From assembly GCF_000003815.2 (NCBI RefSeq), contig NC_049989.1, positions 15,754,883-15,818,882 on the forward strand: a DNA stretch of 64,000 bases, in the 5' to 3' direction. The stretch's first letter is position 1. Each line of letters starts with the position of its first letter. Below the pieces are notes generated by a model that had not been told where the DNA came from, searched no databases, and saw only the letters and a program-made list of their open reading frames with translations. The translations under genes were made by a program, and so were the position numbers. The DNA is from Branchiostoma floridae. Its lineage: Eukaryota > Chordata > Leptocardii > Amphioxiformes > Branchiostomatidae. Below are positions 50,501 to 57,360 of this stretch, one piece after another.

Positions 50501-53170
50501 TTCTTGAGAGGTTGCCATCTGTGATTCGTAGATTCCTTGGAATTAAAAAACTGGTGCAGATGGTTATGGTTGATATCTTATCTACCATTTTATGAGGGCT
50601 GACTCCAGCTTTAAATCTTTTCCTGTCCAACTCTTTGTCTGACAGCCCAAGTTGTTGTTTTTCACTTCGTTAAAATCTCTCTTACGAAAGTACATTTTCA
50701 TCGATTCTATATCATATTAGGTTCAGATTTTCTGGAGAGATGGGATGAAATTTTTTTCCTTCCCAACAAGCGAATTTCCATTCCAAGGCACAGGAAATTT
50801 CTTTTGTTTGTAGCTTTATTTATCATGTGAACTTCTCTAATGATATACATTTTCTGTCAGTGATGCACTGCAAATGTTTAACAGTGCAAAAATACCGCCT
50901 TAAAAACTAGGTGGAAAAAGCCTATTCTCACCTAGTTCAAAACCTCTCAAACTTAAATATATTTACAGCATAAAACACAGACACTCAAAAGCAGCAAAAA
51001 TTGCACATATTAACCAATTTGCAAAATCACAAAAATGGCTTTTCCACTGTAAAAATCTAGCAATTTTTACTAATTCACAAAACGGTTGTTTACAAATAAA
51101 TAGGCAACATAACTAAAAGTAAATAGCTCACATATCCGCGCCCTTCCAGGCACGATGCCCACTTGACCTTGATTTTGTTTCGCTATATATAGTCTGTCAC
51201 GATAAACGGATACCGACATACTGTAACACGATACTTGAGTTCGTACCGAGGGTAGGACAATTTGATGAACACCAGTTGCTACCTGGATTTTAAATCTGCA
51301 TTCTAAATATTCATACTCATAGGTTAAATACTATCCATTAATACAGATTGGTGATAGATTTGATTTCTGATACCACAGTTTAATGTGAATGCAAGAAGCA
51401 AGTTCATAATGATTGATATAATCTTGTATACCCCCTCAAAGCTGTACATTGATAGGTGCACAGTAAAATAACCCTCTAATTTATTCTGGGAAACTAGGAC
51501 ATCCAAGCTTCCTTGTATGTTTTTTTTTTATGATGGGTTATATGCTATTTGTTTGAACAAAGAAACAACAAAAAATGTGGAAAATATGTTTCAAAAAAGA
51601 AGTATGTTTCTAAGAAGAAGAACAGTGTTTTGCAGTGGGATTTTACATTTGATAGCACAAAGGAGGCCTAGAAAGCACCAAGGCCAACCCCCATACAAAA
51701 TGAACTATCCCTACTCTACATGCAGTAGAAAAACCTAAACAAAGGATCCTGAAACTGGCACCCCCTATATTTCATGGCTGACATTTAATGGTTCTACCAT
51801 GGTTTACATACTAATGTCATTAACCCAAGTGGACACTTTCTCACAGAACATAAACAGATCCCAGATGGACCAGAAAAACGGCATGATAGCCATCTTGCAA
51901 TGGAGGGTGCAGGAGCAAGCCTGACAAATTAAATCGGACGTTATATTCTGAACCTATGGCTTTGATCCCAGCTTTTGTCTGTGTTTTAGGATCAGTACAA
52001 TCCCACCTAGGCACACTGAACTTATCATACCCAAACATAGAACATCTATATATGGTTTGTACTGATTTTGGAGCGTGTGATAAAGCTAGAAAGAACTGAC
52101 CGATATAATTGGGTGCCCTGTATTTCTGACAGGATTTAGGTTGTTATTTTCACGGCCTATTTCCACCTGTCTATTCTACCGACACTGTACCTCAGTAAAC
52201 CAACACTTATACGGATCTGGTTTGCATTAAATGCGCCTTTTTCCTACCGTATTTTCTACCTTTTGGGACCAATCACTCACCAATTGCTAACACTGAGGGG
52301 AAGCCTGTTTCCAAACAGGATAAAACGGTCGGAAACAAATCCCGTGGCCCCACAAAAATGTTGGGAAAATATATCACCCCGTCTAGAGCTAGCCTTAGGC
52401 TCAAGTTCTACCCTTGCTGGCTGTCAGTCTAGTGCGTTAACACATCTTGTTTACCAGTAAACAATAAATGATTGGAAGTCTTTCTGTTTTGAAGGGCTCT
52501 TTTTGTTAGTTGTTTGACAGAAGCGGGAGGGAAAAATACACACGTCGAAGCGAATGTTATTTTTGACACTTCGCGGTTTTGGCTTTTGTTTTGTTCCGCT
52601 AGTGTCACGAGTTACTGTAGTATACACATACACAGCTTGGGAACTCAGAGTTCCAACTGACTACATGTAGGATATTTTCCAGGCTGGTATCAAAAGAGAC
52701 ACATGATGCTAAAGAGTAATGGTGCGGACACCCCATACCGGGAGGAGGTAACCTATATCTCCTTCTCCCTACCCCGCCAAAAATAGACATCCCTCGCACT
52801 ACTCAGTCCATCCCCTTACAGTTAGACTAAAACATGGGTTAAACGGGTAAAAATGATGGAAAGAATACCTCTTTTTTGGGCGGTGCAGAGCGAAGATGCG
52901 CCATCGCTGCATCAGGATCGGGTATGCGTTCTGTAGATCATGGAAAAACAACAAAGCACAGTGCGCTATAGCAGCTAGCTCCAACCTTCTCCGTCAGATT
53001 TTCAGTAAGGTTAACTCTTCCTCGTCATTGATACTATCGAACAGCGTATCTCCACGTATGTCTGCCATTGATGATGCTGATTTATAAAAATAGATCCTCC
53101 CAAAAAATTATTTAAAGGCAAAGGACTTACCCTGAGCGCTACGGAAAGGATTACGTAGCCGCGAGCTCAT
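26446..53170 (-). CDS. Septin, SEPT2/SEPT5 subgroup (minus strand, 11-13 exons)
   Basis: Filament-forming GTPase of the cell cortex. Exons in transcript order: 53131-53170, 41173-41210 (weak), 38856-38955, 36323-36409, 35540-35663, 34758-34892, 32669-32786, 31601-31702, 29991-30087, 29310-29361, 28162-28263, 27376-27454, 26446-26547. From 38955 on all phases match. With both 5' exons the product is 391 residues; starting at the ATG in 41173-41210 gives 367, the usual SEPT2/5 length. A polybasic segment ([11 protein letters not shown]) precedes P-loop GETGLGKST (60-68). G3 DTPG is at 117-120 and G4 AKAD at 198-201. The septin unique element ([13 protein letters not shown]) and C-terminal coiled coil ([19 protein letters not shown]) follow. 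The subgroup rests on the [10 protein letters not shown] and YENYRAQ region and the short coiled coil. SEPT1/2/4/5 cannot be separated, so no symbol is given. Confidence 0.92.
26690..26880 (+). mobile_element. SINE-like repeat, family 2
   Basis: Shares AAGGAGGTGCCTCAAGCA, AACTCCTC(C/T)CTGTAA and GAC/GGCACTACAAG with 35195-35410 and 43620-44110, in the same orientation. No clear tRNA head is seen. It lies in the last septin intron. Confidence 0.6.
27376..27454 (-). CDS. Septin exon before the last (linker to coiled coil)
   Basis: Acceptor GTTCACAG and donor GTGAGT. Encodes [20 protein letters not shown] and QEKDEE, the variable linker that leads into the coiled coil. Enters in phase 2 and leaves in phase 0. 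Confidence 0.88.
27713..27909. mobile_element. MITE-B copy 6
   Basis: TA followed by ACGCTACAAAATGTAG at a rearranged left end, then ATTCGTGGGGTAACC; intact right end. It lies in a septin intron. Confidence 0.8.
27951..28068. mobile_element. MITE-E fragment
   Basis: Begins TACTGTAAATGCCTTTAAG and keeps GCAGGGATTTAATTTC. The right arm is eroded. Confidence 0.55.
28162..28263 (-). CDS. Septin exon (end of the GTPase domain, alpha helix)
   Basis: Acceptor TTCTACAG and donor GTAAGT. Encodes [20 protein letters not shown] and [13 protein letters not shown]. This region defines the SEPT2/SEPT5 similarity. Confidence 0.95.
29005..29253. mobile_element. MITE-D copy 3, hAT-like with perfect 8-bp duplication
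   Basis: Ends CAGGGTTGTAGCCAGC and GCTGGCTACAACCCTG. The flanks are identical: ATGTAGTC at 28997-29004 and at 29254-29261. It lies 57 bp downstream of a septin exon donor, reading along the septin strand. Confidence 0.92.
29310..29361 (-). CDS. Septin exon (52 nt, septin unique element)
   Basis: Acceptor TTACTGCAG and donor GTGAGA. Encodes [16 protein letters not shown]. The split codons at both ends (Val and Arg) match the neighbouring exons. Confidence 0.93.
29682..29904. mobile_element. MITE-B copy 7
   Basis: GCGTTAGTTCACCTTTATCC at the left and GGTAAAGGTGAACTAGTGT at the right, between TA dinucleotides. It ends 86 bp before a septin exon boundary. Confidence 0.85.
29991..30087 (-). CDS. 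Septin exon (beta strand and septin unique element)
   Basis: Acceptor CTCTTGCAG and donor GTAGGT. Encodes [23 protein letters not shown] and RVYPWGVVE. Enters in phase 0 and leaves in phase 1. Confidence 0.95.
30883..30900 (-). CDS. Candidate 18-nt in-frame septin microexon (WELRDE)
   Basis: On the minus strand a pyrimidine tract ending TTTTTTACCAG is followed by 18 bases encoding WELRDE and by GTAAAA. It lies between two septin exons that join in phase 0, so inclusion adds six residues without a frameshift. The join without it (NALK-ACIPF) has the usual family length, so it would be an optional cassette. Chance remains possible for so short a segment. Confidence 0.4.
31243..31490. mobile_element. 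Foldback element (248 bp)
   Basis: Arms of about 65 bp: GATGAACATCTGTCAA and AGCACAACCCAAAACATT on the left, AATGTTTTGGGTTGTGCT and TTGACAGATGTTCATC on the right. No other copy is seen in this window. Confidence 0.7.
31601..31702 (-). CDS. Septin exon (acidic region)
   Basis: Acceptor TAATTTCCAG. The donor GTCGGA is weak at position 3, which could favour regulated splicing with the candidate microexon downstream. Encodes [18 protein letters not shown] and [16 protein letters not shown], the polyacidic region typical of SEPT2/5. Phase 0 at both ends. Confidence 0.92.
32387..32607 (-). mobile_element. tRNA-derived SINE
   Basis: The minus-strand head carries GGCATAAGGGTTAGTG (box A-like) and TTGGTTTGAGTCCC (box B-like). 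The body matches 37046-37335 in its GATGGGCTCTGACTTCC phrase. Confidence 0.65.
32669..32786 (-). CDS. Septin exon (G4 motif AKAD)
   Basis: Acceptor TTTGCTCCAG and donor GTATGG. Encodes [20 protein letters not shown], then [19 protein letters not shown]. The AKAD motif gives guanine specificity. Confidence 0.95.
32860..33325 (-). mobile_element. Family H element (degenerate)
   Basis: Interior phrase GGACCGATTAGAAAATGAAC and subterminal CAGGTCCAGACCTGGACCTG with a right end CCGGTACCCTCCC; the outermost bases are eroded. It lies in a septin intron. Confidence 0.65.
33990..34204. mobile_element. MITE-B copy 8
   Basis: Left end ACGCTAGTTCACCTTTATCC is intact; right end GAATAAATATGAACTAGCGT is slightly changed; TA on both sides. 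Confidence 0.88.
34440..34737 (-). mobile_element. tRNA-derived SINE beside a septin splice donor
   Basis: Minus strand: box A TGGCCGAGTGGGTAGAG and box B GAGTTCGATCCCGGG at tRNA-like spacing, then a GC-rich body (GGGCGCCGCCCTATGCGCC) and a T-rich tail. It starts about 20 bases past the donor of the septin exon at 34758-34892. Confidence 0.85.
34758..34892 (-). CDS. Septin exon (central GTPase domain)
   Basis: Acceptor TTTTGCTGGCAG and donor GTCAGT. Encodes [20 protein letters not shown], then [20 protein letters not shown]. The DESGLNR and DNRVHCC motifs are septin signatures. Confidence 0.96.
35195..35410 (+). mobile_element. SINE-like repeat, family 2
   Basis: Begins CAGTTGGGGCTACACCC, contains TTCAAGGAGGTGCCTCAAGC and ends CACTACAAGGGTCTGAACGA, followed by an ACAAACAAACAAA tail. 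The tail and repetition suggest a SINE. A tRNA head is not clear. Confidence 0.6.
35540..35663 (-). CDS. Septin exon (switch regions, DTPG)
   Basis: Acceptor CTTTATTTCAG and donor GTAAGT. Encodes [20 protein letters not shown], then [15 protein letters not shown]. The DTPG motif is G3; the threonine-containing switch I precedes it. Confidence 0.96.
35820..36250. mobile_element. Family K element interrupted by a MITE-C fragment
   Basis: 35820-35893 matches the left part of the K element (GTGTTTTATTCAACC, CTCAGGGCAATTCTGA) and 36080-36250 the right part (GAATTGCCC, GATGGTCACTGTCA). 35898-36052 is a MITE-C end (CGCAAGTCTTTGTC ... GGTTTGACTG). Confidence 0.6.
36323..36409 (-). CDS. Septin exon (P-loop)
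   Basis: Acceptor GTTCTTTACAG and donor GTGAGA. Encodes [20 protein letters not shown], then [17 protein letters not shown] is the G1 nucleotide-binding loop. Confidence 0.96.
36803..37017. mobile_element. MITE-B copy 9
   Basis: ACGCTAGTTCACCTTTATC at the left, GGATAAAGGTGAACGAACGT at the right, TA flanks. Confidence 0.88.
37046..37335 (+). mobile_element. tRNA-derived SINE (plus strand)
   Basis: Head with TGGTTAGACTTAAGG (box A-like) and GGTCCTTCGAATTC (box B-like, degenerate), then a body shared with 32387-32607 (GATGGGCTCTGACTTCC, GGATAACAATCCA). Confidence 0.6.
38343..38430. mobile_element. MITE-F copy 2, 88-bp palindrome (TAA flanks)
   Basis: Starts GGCCACACCAATTTAATTTC and ends with its complement, flanked by TAA at 38340-38342 and 38431-38433. 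TTGGTTCACG arms occur in both orientations inside, with a third partial arm in the middle, so it is almost all inverted repeat. Confidence 0.92.
38856..38955 (-). CDS. Septin exon (polybasic region, start of GTPase domain)
   Basis: Acceptor GACTACAG and donor GTAGGT. Encodes [20 protein letters not shown], then [13 protein letters not shown]. The basic run before the first strand is the septin lipid-binding segment. Confidence 0.95.
39213..39402. mobile_element. MITE-B copy 10 (eroded right end)
   Basis: Left end ACGTTAGTTCACCTTTATCC is kept; the right end is reduced to CTTAAGCGT before TA. Confidence 0.75.
39403..41172. other. Septin first-intron segment without recognised features
   Basis: AT-rich sequence with no exon, SINE or terminal-repeat element that I can support. 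Confidence 0.4.
41173..41210 (-). CDS. Candidate septin 5' exon (38 nt)
   Basis: Minus-strand segment ending ATGACA before a strong GTGAGT donor. Read as internal it takes phase 1 from exon 53131-53170 and leaves in phase 0 into [10 protein letters not shown], as needed; but the acceptor AATAAAAAG lacks a pyrimidine tract. An in-frame TAA lies just upstream, so it may instead be a first exon starting MT-DEQTG, giving 367 residues. Confidence 0.35.
41817..42029. mobile_element. MITE-G copy 2, MULE-like (213 bp)
   Basis: Ends TACCCTCCAAGCAGAGGTT and AACCTCTGCTTGGAGAGTA with long internal arms (AGTCGTTTTTATCGGGCT and complement). Flanked by GTTAAATCT at 41808 and 42030; the match extends to 12 bases if TAC is counted in the flank. 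A 9-12 bp duplication suggests the Mutator superfamily. Confidence 0.8.
42662..42866. mobile_element. MITE-E copy 2 (205 bp)
   Basis: TACTGTGTGCATTTAAGTTC at the left and TTCTGCATTTACAGTA at the right; an extra inner inverted block (GTGGTTTTCGCGGTGAAG) makes it longer than copy 1. Confidence 0.8.
43605..44110 (+). mobile_element. SINE-like repeat (family 2) with a nested MITE-B
   Basis: 43605-43849 holds TCGAGGAGGTGCC and related phrases, and 44076-44110 holds GGCACTACAAGGGTCTGAAC. In the uninterrupted copy at 35195-35410 these parts are contiguous, so MITE-B (43850-44075) inserted into this SINE. Confidence 0.65.
43850..44075. mobile_element. MITE-B copy 11 (inside a SINE)
   Basis: ATGCTAGTTCACCTTTATTC at the left and GAATAAAGGTGAACTAGCGT at the right, TA on both sides. 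Confidence 0.88.
44640..44882 (-). mobile_element. Ty3/gypsy-type tail: end of pol, polypurine tract, start of LTR
   Basis: The minus strand encodes a short frame ending in GQIFKKEKG. It is followed by the purine-rich AAAAAAGAAAAGGGGAGTAG and then TGTAACAGTG, where an LTR would start (44739 downwards). The arrangement of pol end, polypurine tract and TG is what a gypsy element shows. Only about 100 bp of possible LTR remain and no other part is present. Confidence 0.45.
45300..47057. mobile_element. Element P: 1758-bp non-autonomous DNA transposon
   Basis: Inverted ends CTCTCATGTCCCTAATAAAC are bounded by TA (45298-45299, 47058-47059). AATAAACGTACC-like words recur inside both ends, four to five times (for example 45311, 45353, 46968, 47022). 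The interior is CpG-richer than its surroundings, with a fragment like MITE-C near 46630-46765. It encodes no recognisable transposase; the longest frames look non-coding. Confidence 0.8.
47060..48700. other. Septin first-intron segment
   Basis: AT-rich. A duplicated phrase GTGATACCCTGGGAATG occurs at about 48270 and 48300, and a stretch at 48510-48620 resembles SINE family 2 (TTCGAGGATGTGCC). No exon is supported. Confidence 0.4.
48708..48812. mobile_element. Family L element, truncated
   Basis: CTAGCCTCCATAGCAGGCTC and GGCCTTTTTCC, then GCGACCCAGTACAAAAA, matching the left two thirds of 60690-60856. The right end is missing. Confidence 0.6.
49008..49376. mobile_element. MITE-F copy 3, Harbinger-like (369 bp, TGA flanks)
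   Basis: GGCCACACCAATTTAATTTC at the left and the complement (with one change) at the right, flanked by TGA at 49005-49007 and 49377-49379. The interior differs from the other two copies. Confidence 0.9.
49800..50246. mobile_element. Family H element (447 bp)
   Basis: Ends TAGGGGTGGGTACCGGTAC and CCGGTACCCACCCCTA, with GGTCCAGGTCCGGTTCAGG subterminal repeats. Flanks GTATAAAG and GTATGTGA share only the first four bases, so the target duplication is unclear. Confidence 0.8.
50247..52860. other. Septin first-intron segment without recognised features
   Basis: No exon or element with paired ends is supported here. Confidence 0.4.
52869..53068 (-). pseudogene. Coding-like fragment with one in-frame stop, 63 bp inside the septin first intron
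   Basis: From ATG at 53066-53068 the minus strand reads [20 protein letters not shown], then a TGA at 52994-52996, then [16 protein letters not shown] and so on to RPKKR before a possible donor GTATTC. The stop lies where CGA would restore an arginine run, as a CpG transition would produce. Composition resembles a real N terminus, perhaps transposase-derived, but I recognise no family. It may be intronic chance sequence. Confidence 0.25.
53131..53170 (-). CDS. Septin first coding exon (candidate start)
   Basis: ATG at 53168-53170 encodes [13 protein letters not shown] and the donor GTAAGT follows in phase 1. It cannot join directly to 38955 (phase 0; a TGA would arise), so at least one further exon is needed. 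The frame stays open upstream for 37 codons to a good acceptor (CTCATTTTCCAG, exon start at 53282), so a longer N terminus is possible. Confidence 0.55.
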
Positions 53171-53281
53171 CTTGGGTCGTTGTTGTGGTTTAGAGTCCAC
53201 GGGGGATTTAAAAGGGCCGACCGTTGTGTGTAGATTTCGGTGCGGTGTCCCGGATGGAAATTGAGTTGACAGCTCGATCTC

Positions 53282-53370
53282 CCTGGAAAATGAGATGAAA
53301 ATTTGGTCAACCGGCGGGCTTGTGCTTCCGGAATTCCTGGCTCTTTACTTCCGGTGGGCGCTGTGCACTG
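53282..53370 (-). promoter_or_regulatory. Possible septin promoter with two ETS-type sites
   Basis: Minus strand carries CCGGAAGT (complement at 53347-53354) and CCGGAAGC (complement at 53324-53331), both ETS-family consensus sites, 160-185 bp upstream of the candidate ATG and in locally GC-richer DNA. No TATA box is apparent. Confidence 0.35.
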
Positions 53371-53399
53371 AAATTATTCCGTGTGAACCAACCACAGAT

Positions 53400-54290
53400 A
53401 TGGAAGCTTGCGGTACAGGACCTCCTCAGTGGTCCACGGTCCACGAAAACACGATGGCAACCTATAAATTTTACTGTAGCGTTGTACACGTATATCAACG
53501 GTGCAACCCACCAACAAACCGCTGGGCTAAACGTTGTAAAAACGCTGTAAACGATGGTGAAACATACAACAAGCGACGCCGGTGCAAAGTCCACCCGCTA
53601 GCACTGTGCAGCCAAAGCGTTCCGTAGCCTGGACGGTCCGAGAGAAGAATGGACGCAATGCTTTGAAGTGTACACCAACACACTGACACAAAGGAAAGCA
53701 CGTGCCGCCCCATAACACACCGCTTCGGTCACGCCTTCTACACTTCTAAATACACTTGTCAGGGCTGACATCACAAATCACCGCCTGCGCAAGGGGTCAA
53801 TAGTGCAACCCTTTCAAATCTACCGCATATAGCAAAATCTAACAAATAATGGCTTTTATTATTTAGTACTTGTGCAATGTACTACTGTAAAATGATTTAG
53901 TTTCATGCATACACAAAAGTATCAAATCATTCAATTTAGATGTAAAGTTAGTTGTAAATAACAGCTTTCGTGTAGTTTGGGTGATAATTGTATGTTGTTG
54001 CTTTCTGTACTGTAGGAAGTCTAACTACTGACTAGTACTATAAATACCGGTAAATTTGCAAAGTATTCTCTGTAATGTTATTTTTTTAATTTTGTGGTAG
54101 GGAGAGAAAATAAAGGTTTTAAGTTCGTGATAAGTTTATAAGCGGTGAAGAGCTTACTGCGAAAACGGCGACCATAAAACTACCGCGAAATTTTCACACA
54201 TTACAGTATCAGCGGTATCCTGACCTTCATTTTGACCTTGGACATGTTGTTTACGACTGTGACACTTCAACCGTAAAAAGACTCAGATTT
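53400..54290. other. Region upstream of the septin start, with a MITE-E relic
   Basis: 53400-53700 is GC-richer with overlapping frames on both strands, none recognisable. A degenerate MITE-E (AAGTTCGTGATAAG, ACCGCGAAATTTTC, CATTACAGTA) covers about 54030-54208. Confidence 0.4.
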
Positions 54291-55033
54291 CCGTCGCGCG
54301 TTGAGATATTTATTTATGGTAAACCTTGTTCTATCCCGGCTAGACATCAATGATAAAACACTTAACCCAGACAGCAATGGATGTGTATATATATTGTACA
54401 TTACCTTTCGAGTAGACACTTATCAACACAAGTATCCCAATTATTCAAGTCTGGTGTTTTCTGCACTGACTTCCATATGGGTTTGATCAAAGTGGTCTAA
54501 TGAAATAGCGGATAACCTGTTTTTAAAGTTCTGCGGTGGAGAAGTTCAAGTCCATATATCACATGTACAGACAGACGTGGGATGGTGATTCTAACAAAGT
54601 CCTGTACTTCAACTGTAAGTGCTGATTTGTGAAGCCGGCGAAACTTCCGCTTGAAAATCTCGAAAAGAACAGATGTGAAGTTGGCGCCGTTGGTAGATTC
54701 CCCCCTCCCCTCCAAATGTCTAACAAGCGTAGAGAAGTCAAGGTGAACGAAATCCTATTAGCAGGCGCGTGGCCAAGATTAGGCTAATAGGGGGCTAAAC
54801 AATGGGTTATGCATGAAGCAAGGGCACAGCGTTACGGGGTTCTTTTGGTGTTCACAGCTGGAGCTTGGCCAAGTCTGGATTTGTCATGGGACCAACTTCG
54901 CACCATAACAATGGTTTGGGCTTACAACAACTCAGCATGGTAGTTTGGAGGGTTCGTTTCTAAAGGCGCAGGTGTCCCTTTAAATTTCCACAGCTAGCAA
55001 AAGTTGCCTACGTTTTCAGCAAGTGCTACCGGT

Positions 55034-55342
55034 TTCAAGAAGTCTCTAACGCTGGGTCATCTTAACGCTAGGTCACCTTTTGTGGTCTTTTGTCAGTTCA
55101 AGATAGATTGCAAATACTGTGCGACGGATGCAGTGGAAGATGAAATACATTTTATATGTAACTGCGCCCATTATCAGGATGAAAGAAACAACCTTTTCGA
55201 CACAATCAATACAATATTTCCAACTTTTCACCAGTTGGTAGACCTCCAAAAAACAATATTCCTGTTAAAATCACAGAACCCACTAATCGTGGGACTTTTC
55301 ATCAGCCACTGCCTCCAAAGAAGAAGTCAAACCCCTCAGTAA
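55034..55342 (+). pseudogene. LINE 3' fragment (end of a non-LTR pol frame)
   Basis: Open frame without its own start, ending at TAA near 55342. It encodes CKYCATDAVEDEIHFICNC, then a helical region ending GLFISHCLQRR. The CxxC...HxxxxC knuckle with EDEIHF is a feature of the C-terminal end of many animal non-LTR retrotransposons. Everything 5' of it is missing. It is a different lineage from the LINE at 14768, which ends differently. Confidence 0.75.
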
Positions 55343-55385
55343 ACAATGTATAATCATGTATATACATGTAGATAGCTGTATAGAA

Positions 55386-55602
55386 TACTGTAAATGCAGA
55401 AATGTTCGCGGTGGATTAATGTTCGCGGTTTTCGCGGTGACCACTTCACCGCTAATTTAAAACCACCGCGAACATTTTTCTATTATGATATTAGATTGCA
55501 GTCTATGGTGTTAACGCGAACTTAAATCCACCGCGAAAAGTCCTTTTTCCCGATACCGCGAAATTAAATCCCCGCGAACTTAAATACACTTACTTTTTAC
55601 TG
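55386..55602. mobile_element. MITE-E copy 3 (~217 bp)
   Basis: Begins TACTGTAAATGCAGAAATG and GTTCGCGGTGGATT; its right arm is CCCGCGAACTTAAATAC, ending near TTTACTG. Confidence 0.8.
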
Positions 55603-55654
55603 TCAGTGTACCCTTGCAATTAGCCTACGGGCATGGATTTGCAAATGAATAAAT

Positions 55655-55867
55655 CTTTATCTAGGGATTAACCTATATCCGTTGTTTTTACTAACAGGGT
55701 TTCAGCCTTTCAGGGATATCAAGTCTTTATTTCAAGTCGATAGAATATTGTGAAAATATTGCAATTTGAAAGCAGAGTTCGTCGATGTCAGTAAATACCA
55801 TGTTTTTGTTTTTTTTTAATTTAATAACGGATATAGGTTAGGCCGTGGATAAATGTGAACCAGCTTT
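55655..55867. mobile_element. MITE-B copy 12 (degenerate)
   Basis: Keeps AACCTATATCCGTTGT at the left and ACGGATATAGGTTA plus GATAAATGTGAACCAGC at the right; outer left end is lost. Confidence 0.7.
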
Positions 55868-55869
55868 AC

Positions 55870-56980
55870 CAGACGCCTGGAGATGCTGGAATAAGTGACA
55901 ATTTTGTCAAATAGGCTGACTAAATTACAAAGAGTTATTCAGAACTACAAATGTGTAACTCTATGACTGGCTAACTCCTCTACTCCTATTTGGCACTTCT
56001 TTTACTATTTTTCTAGCAACTCAAAGGAGGTGGTAGAAGCTTCTTGGGACATCGAAATCGGAAATAGTCTCTATCAGACTTCATATGTCGCTGGAAAAAC
56101 AGTAAAAAATTGTCCAAACAACTGAATGATATGCCAGAGTGTATAGCCGGTCATAATAGTGATACAAATTTGCAATCTAACACTTCTTATTCAGCAATTT
56201 CTAAGATTTTTTCAGCAACCTATGGAGACTTTATCGGCCTGAAACTACGAATGCGCTTGGAAAAGCACTGCTATCGATATCCGTAAAACCACTTGTACGC
56301 AAAAGCTTTAGTGTGTCATAGAGAAGGGGAGTATGTCACTATGCTCTCTATATATAGTATACTATAGTCTGCGTAACACAACTGTGCTGTCTGGGGCTGT
56401 AACTGTCGCCCTATCCTGAAAGGCCAGCCGGAAGTTGGGCGGGCTGCTATAAGCTAGGTTTAATCACTACTTTCGCGTGAAAATGCATACCGCAAACTGA
56501 TATGCTTTTTACCTTGAGGTCTGAGCTCTTAGAGCTTGGCATCCTGTCTGCTGCTGATAGTGTGATTTTTACTAAGTACTCGGTGAGTTGTAGTTAAAAC
56601 TGCTTTTCCTGTGTGGTCGTCTTCTTACATCAGTGTCAGACGCCCCAGATACAAGTACAGTACGTATAGTACATAGTCTCAAGTCTGAATGCCAGACTGG
56701 ATTTCCAGGACCTACATGTACACAGGCCAACTGAGCTAGACACTGATTGAGATCGGCCGGCTATATAGTATAGCCTAGTTTATGGAAGCGTTGATGTTCA
56801 ACATGGGCAGATATTCTAAAGCCGGGAGAGGGAGTTTCCGCTCCGAGAACCTTAGCTATGGCTGAAAATTGCTGTTCAGCTGGACTTCAGCAACCACGGG
56901 AAAAAACAACGAAAGTTACATTCAATTCATCAATCACGAAGTTAGACGAATTCGTGCTGTGGTGGGAATTAATGAATGAA
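55870..56980. other. Intergenic stretch
   Basis: No gene or repeat recognised on either strand between MITE-B copy 12 and the TGGA microsatellite. Confidence 0.4.
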
Positions 56981-56987
56981 CGAACGA

Positions 56988-57360
56988 ATGGATGGATGGA
57001 TGGATGGATGGATGGATGGATGGATGGATGGATGGATGGATGGATGGGTGGATGGATGGATGGATGGATGGATGGATGGATGGATGGATGGATGGATGGA
57101 TGGATGGATGGATGGATGGATGGATGGATGGATGGATGGATGGATGGATGGATGGATGGATGGATGGATGGATGGATGGATGGATGGATGGATGGATGGA
57201 TGGATGGATGGATGGATGGATGGATGGATGGACGGACGGATGGATGGATGGATGGATGGAAGGATCGATCGATCGATGGATGGATGGAAGGATGGATTGA
57301 TAGATGGATGGATGGAATAGATTGATAGGTGGATGGATGGATAGATGGATGGATGGATGG
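56988..57360. repeat. (TGGA)n microsatellite, about 370 bp
   Basis: About 240 bp of nearly pure TGGA units (one TGGG interruption near 57045) followed by variant units (GACGGACGG, GATCGATCGATCGA, TAGATGG). Frames reading MDGW or IHPS repeats are by-products. Confidence 0.97.

Noticed and set aside
53295-53627. 110-codon plus-strand frame and opposing minus-strand frames upstream of the septin start
   Set aside because: Overlapping open frames on both strands in a GC-richer promoter-like region, with no recognisable domain and no splice support.
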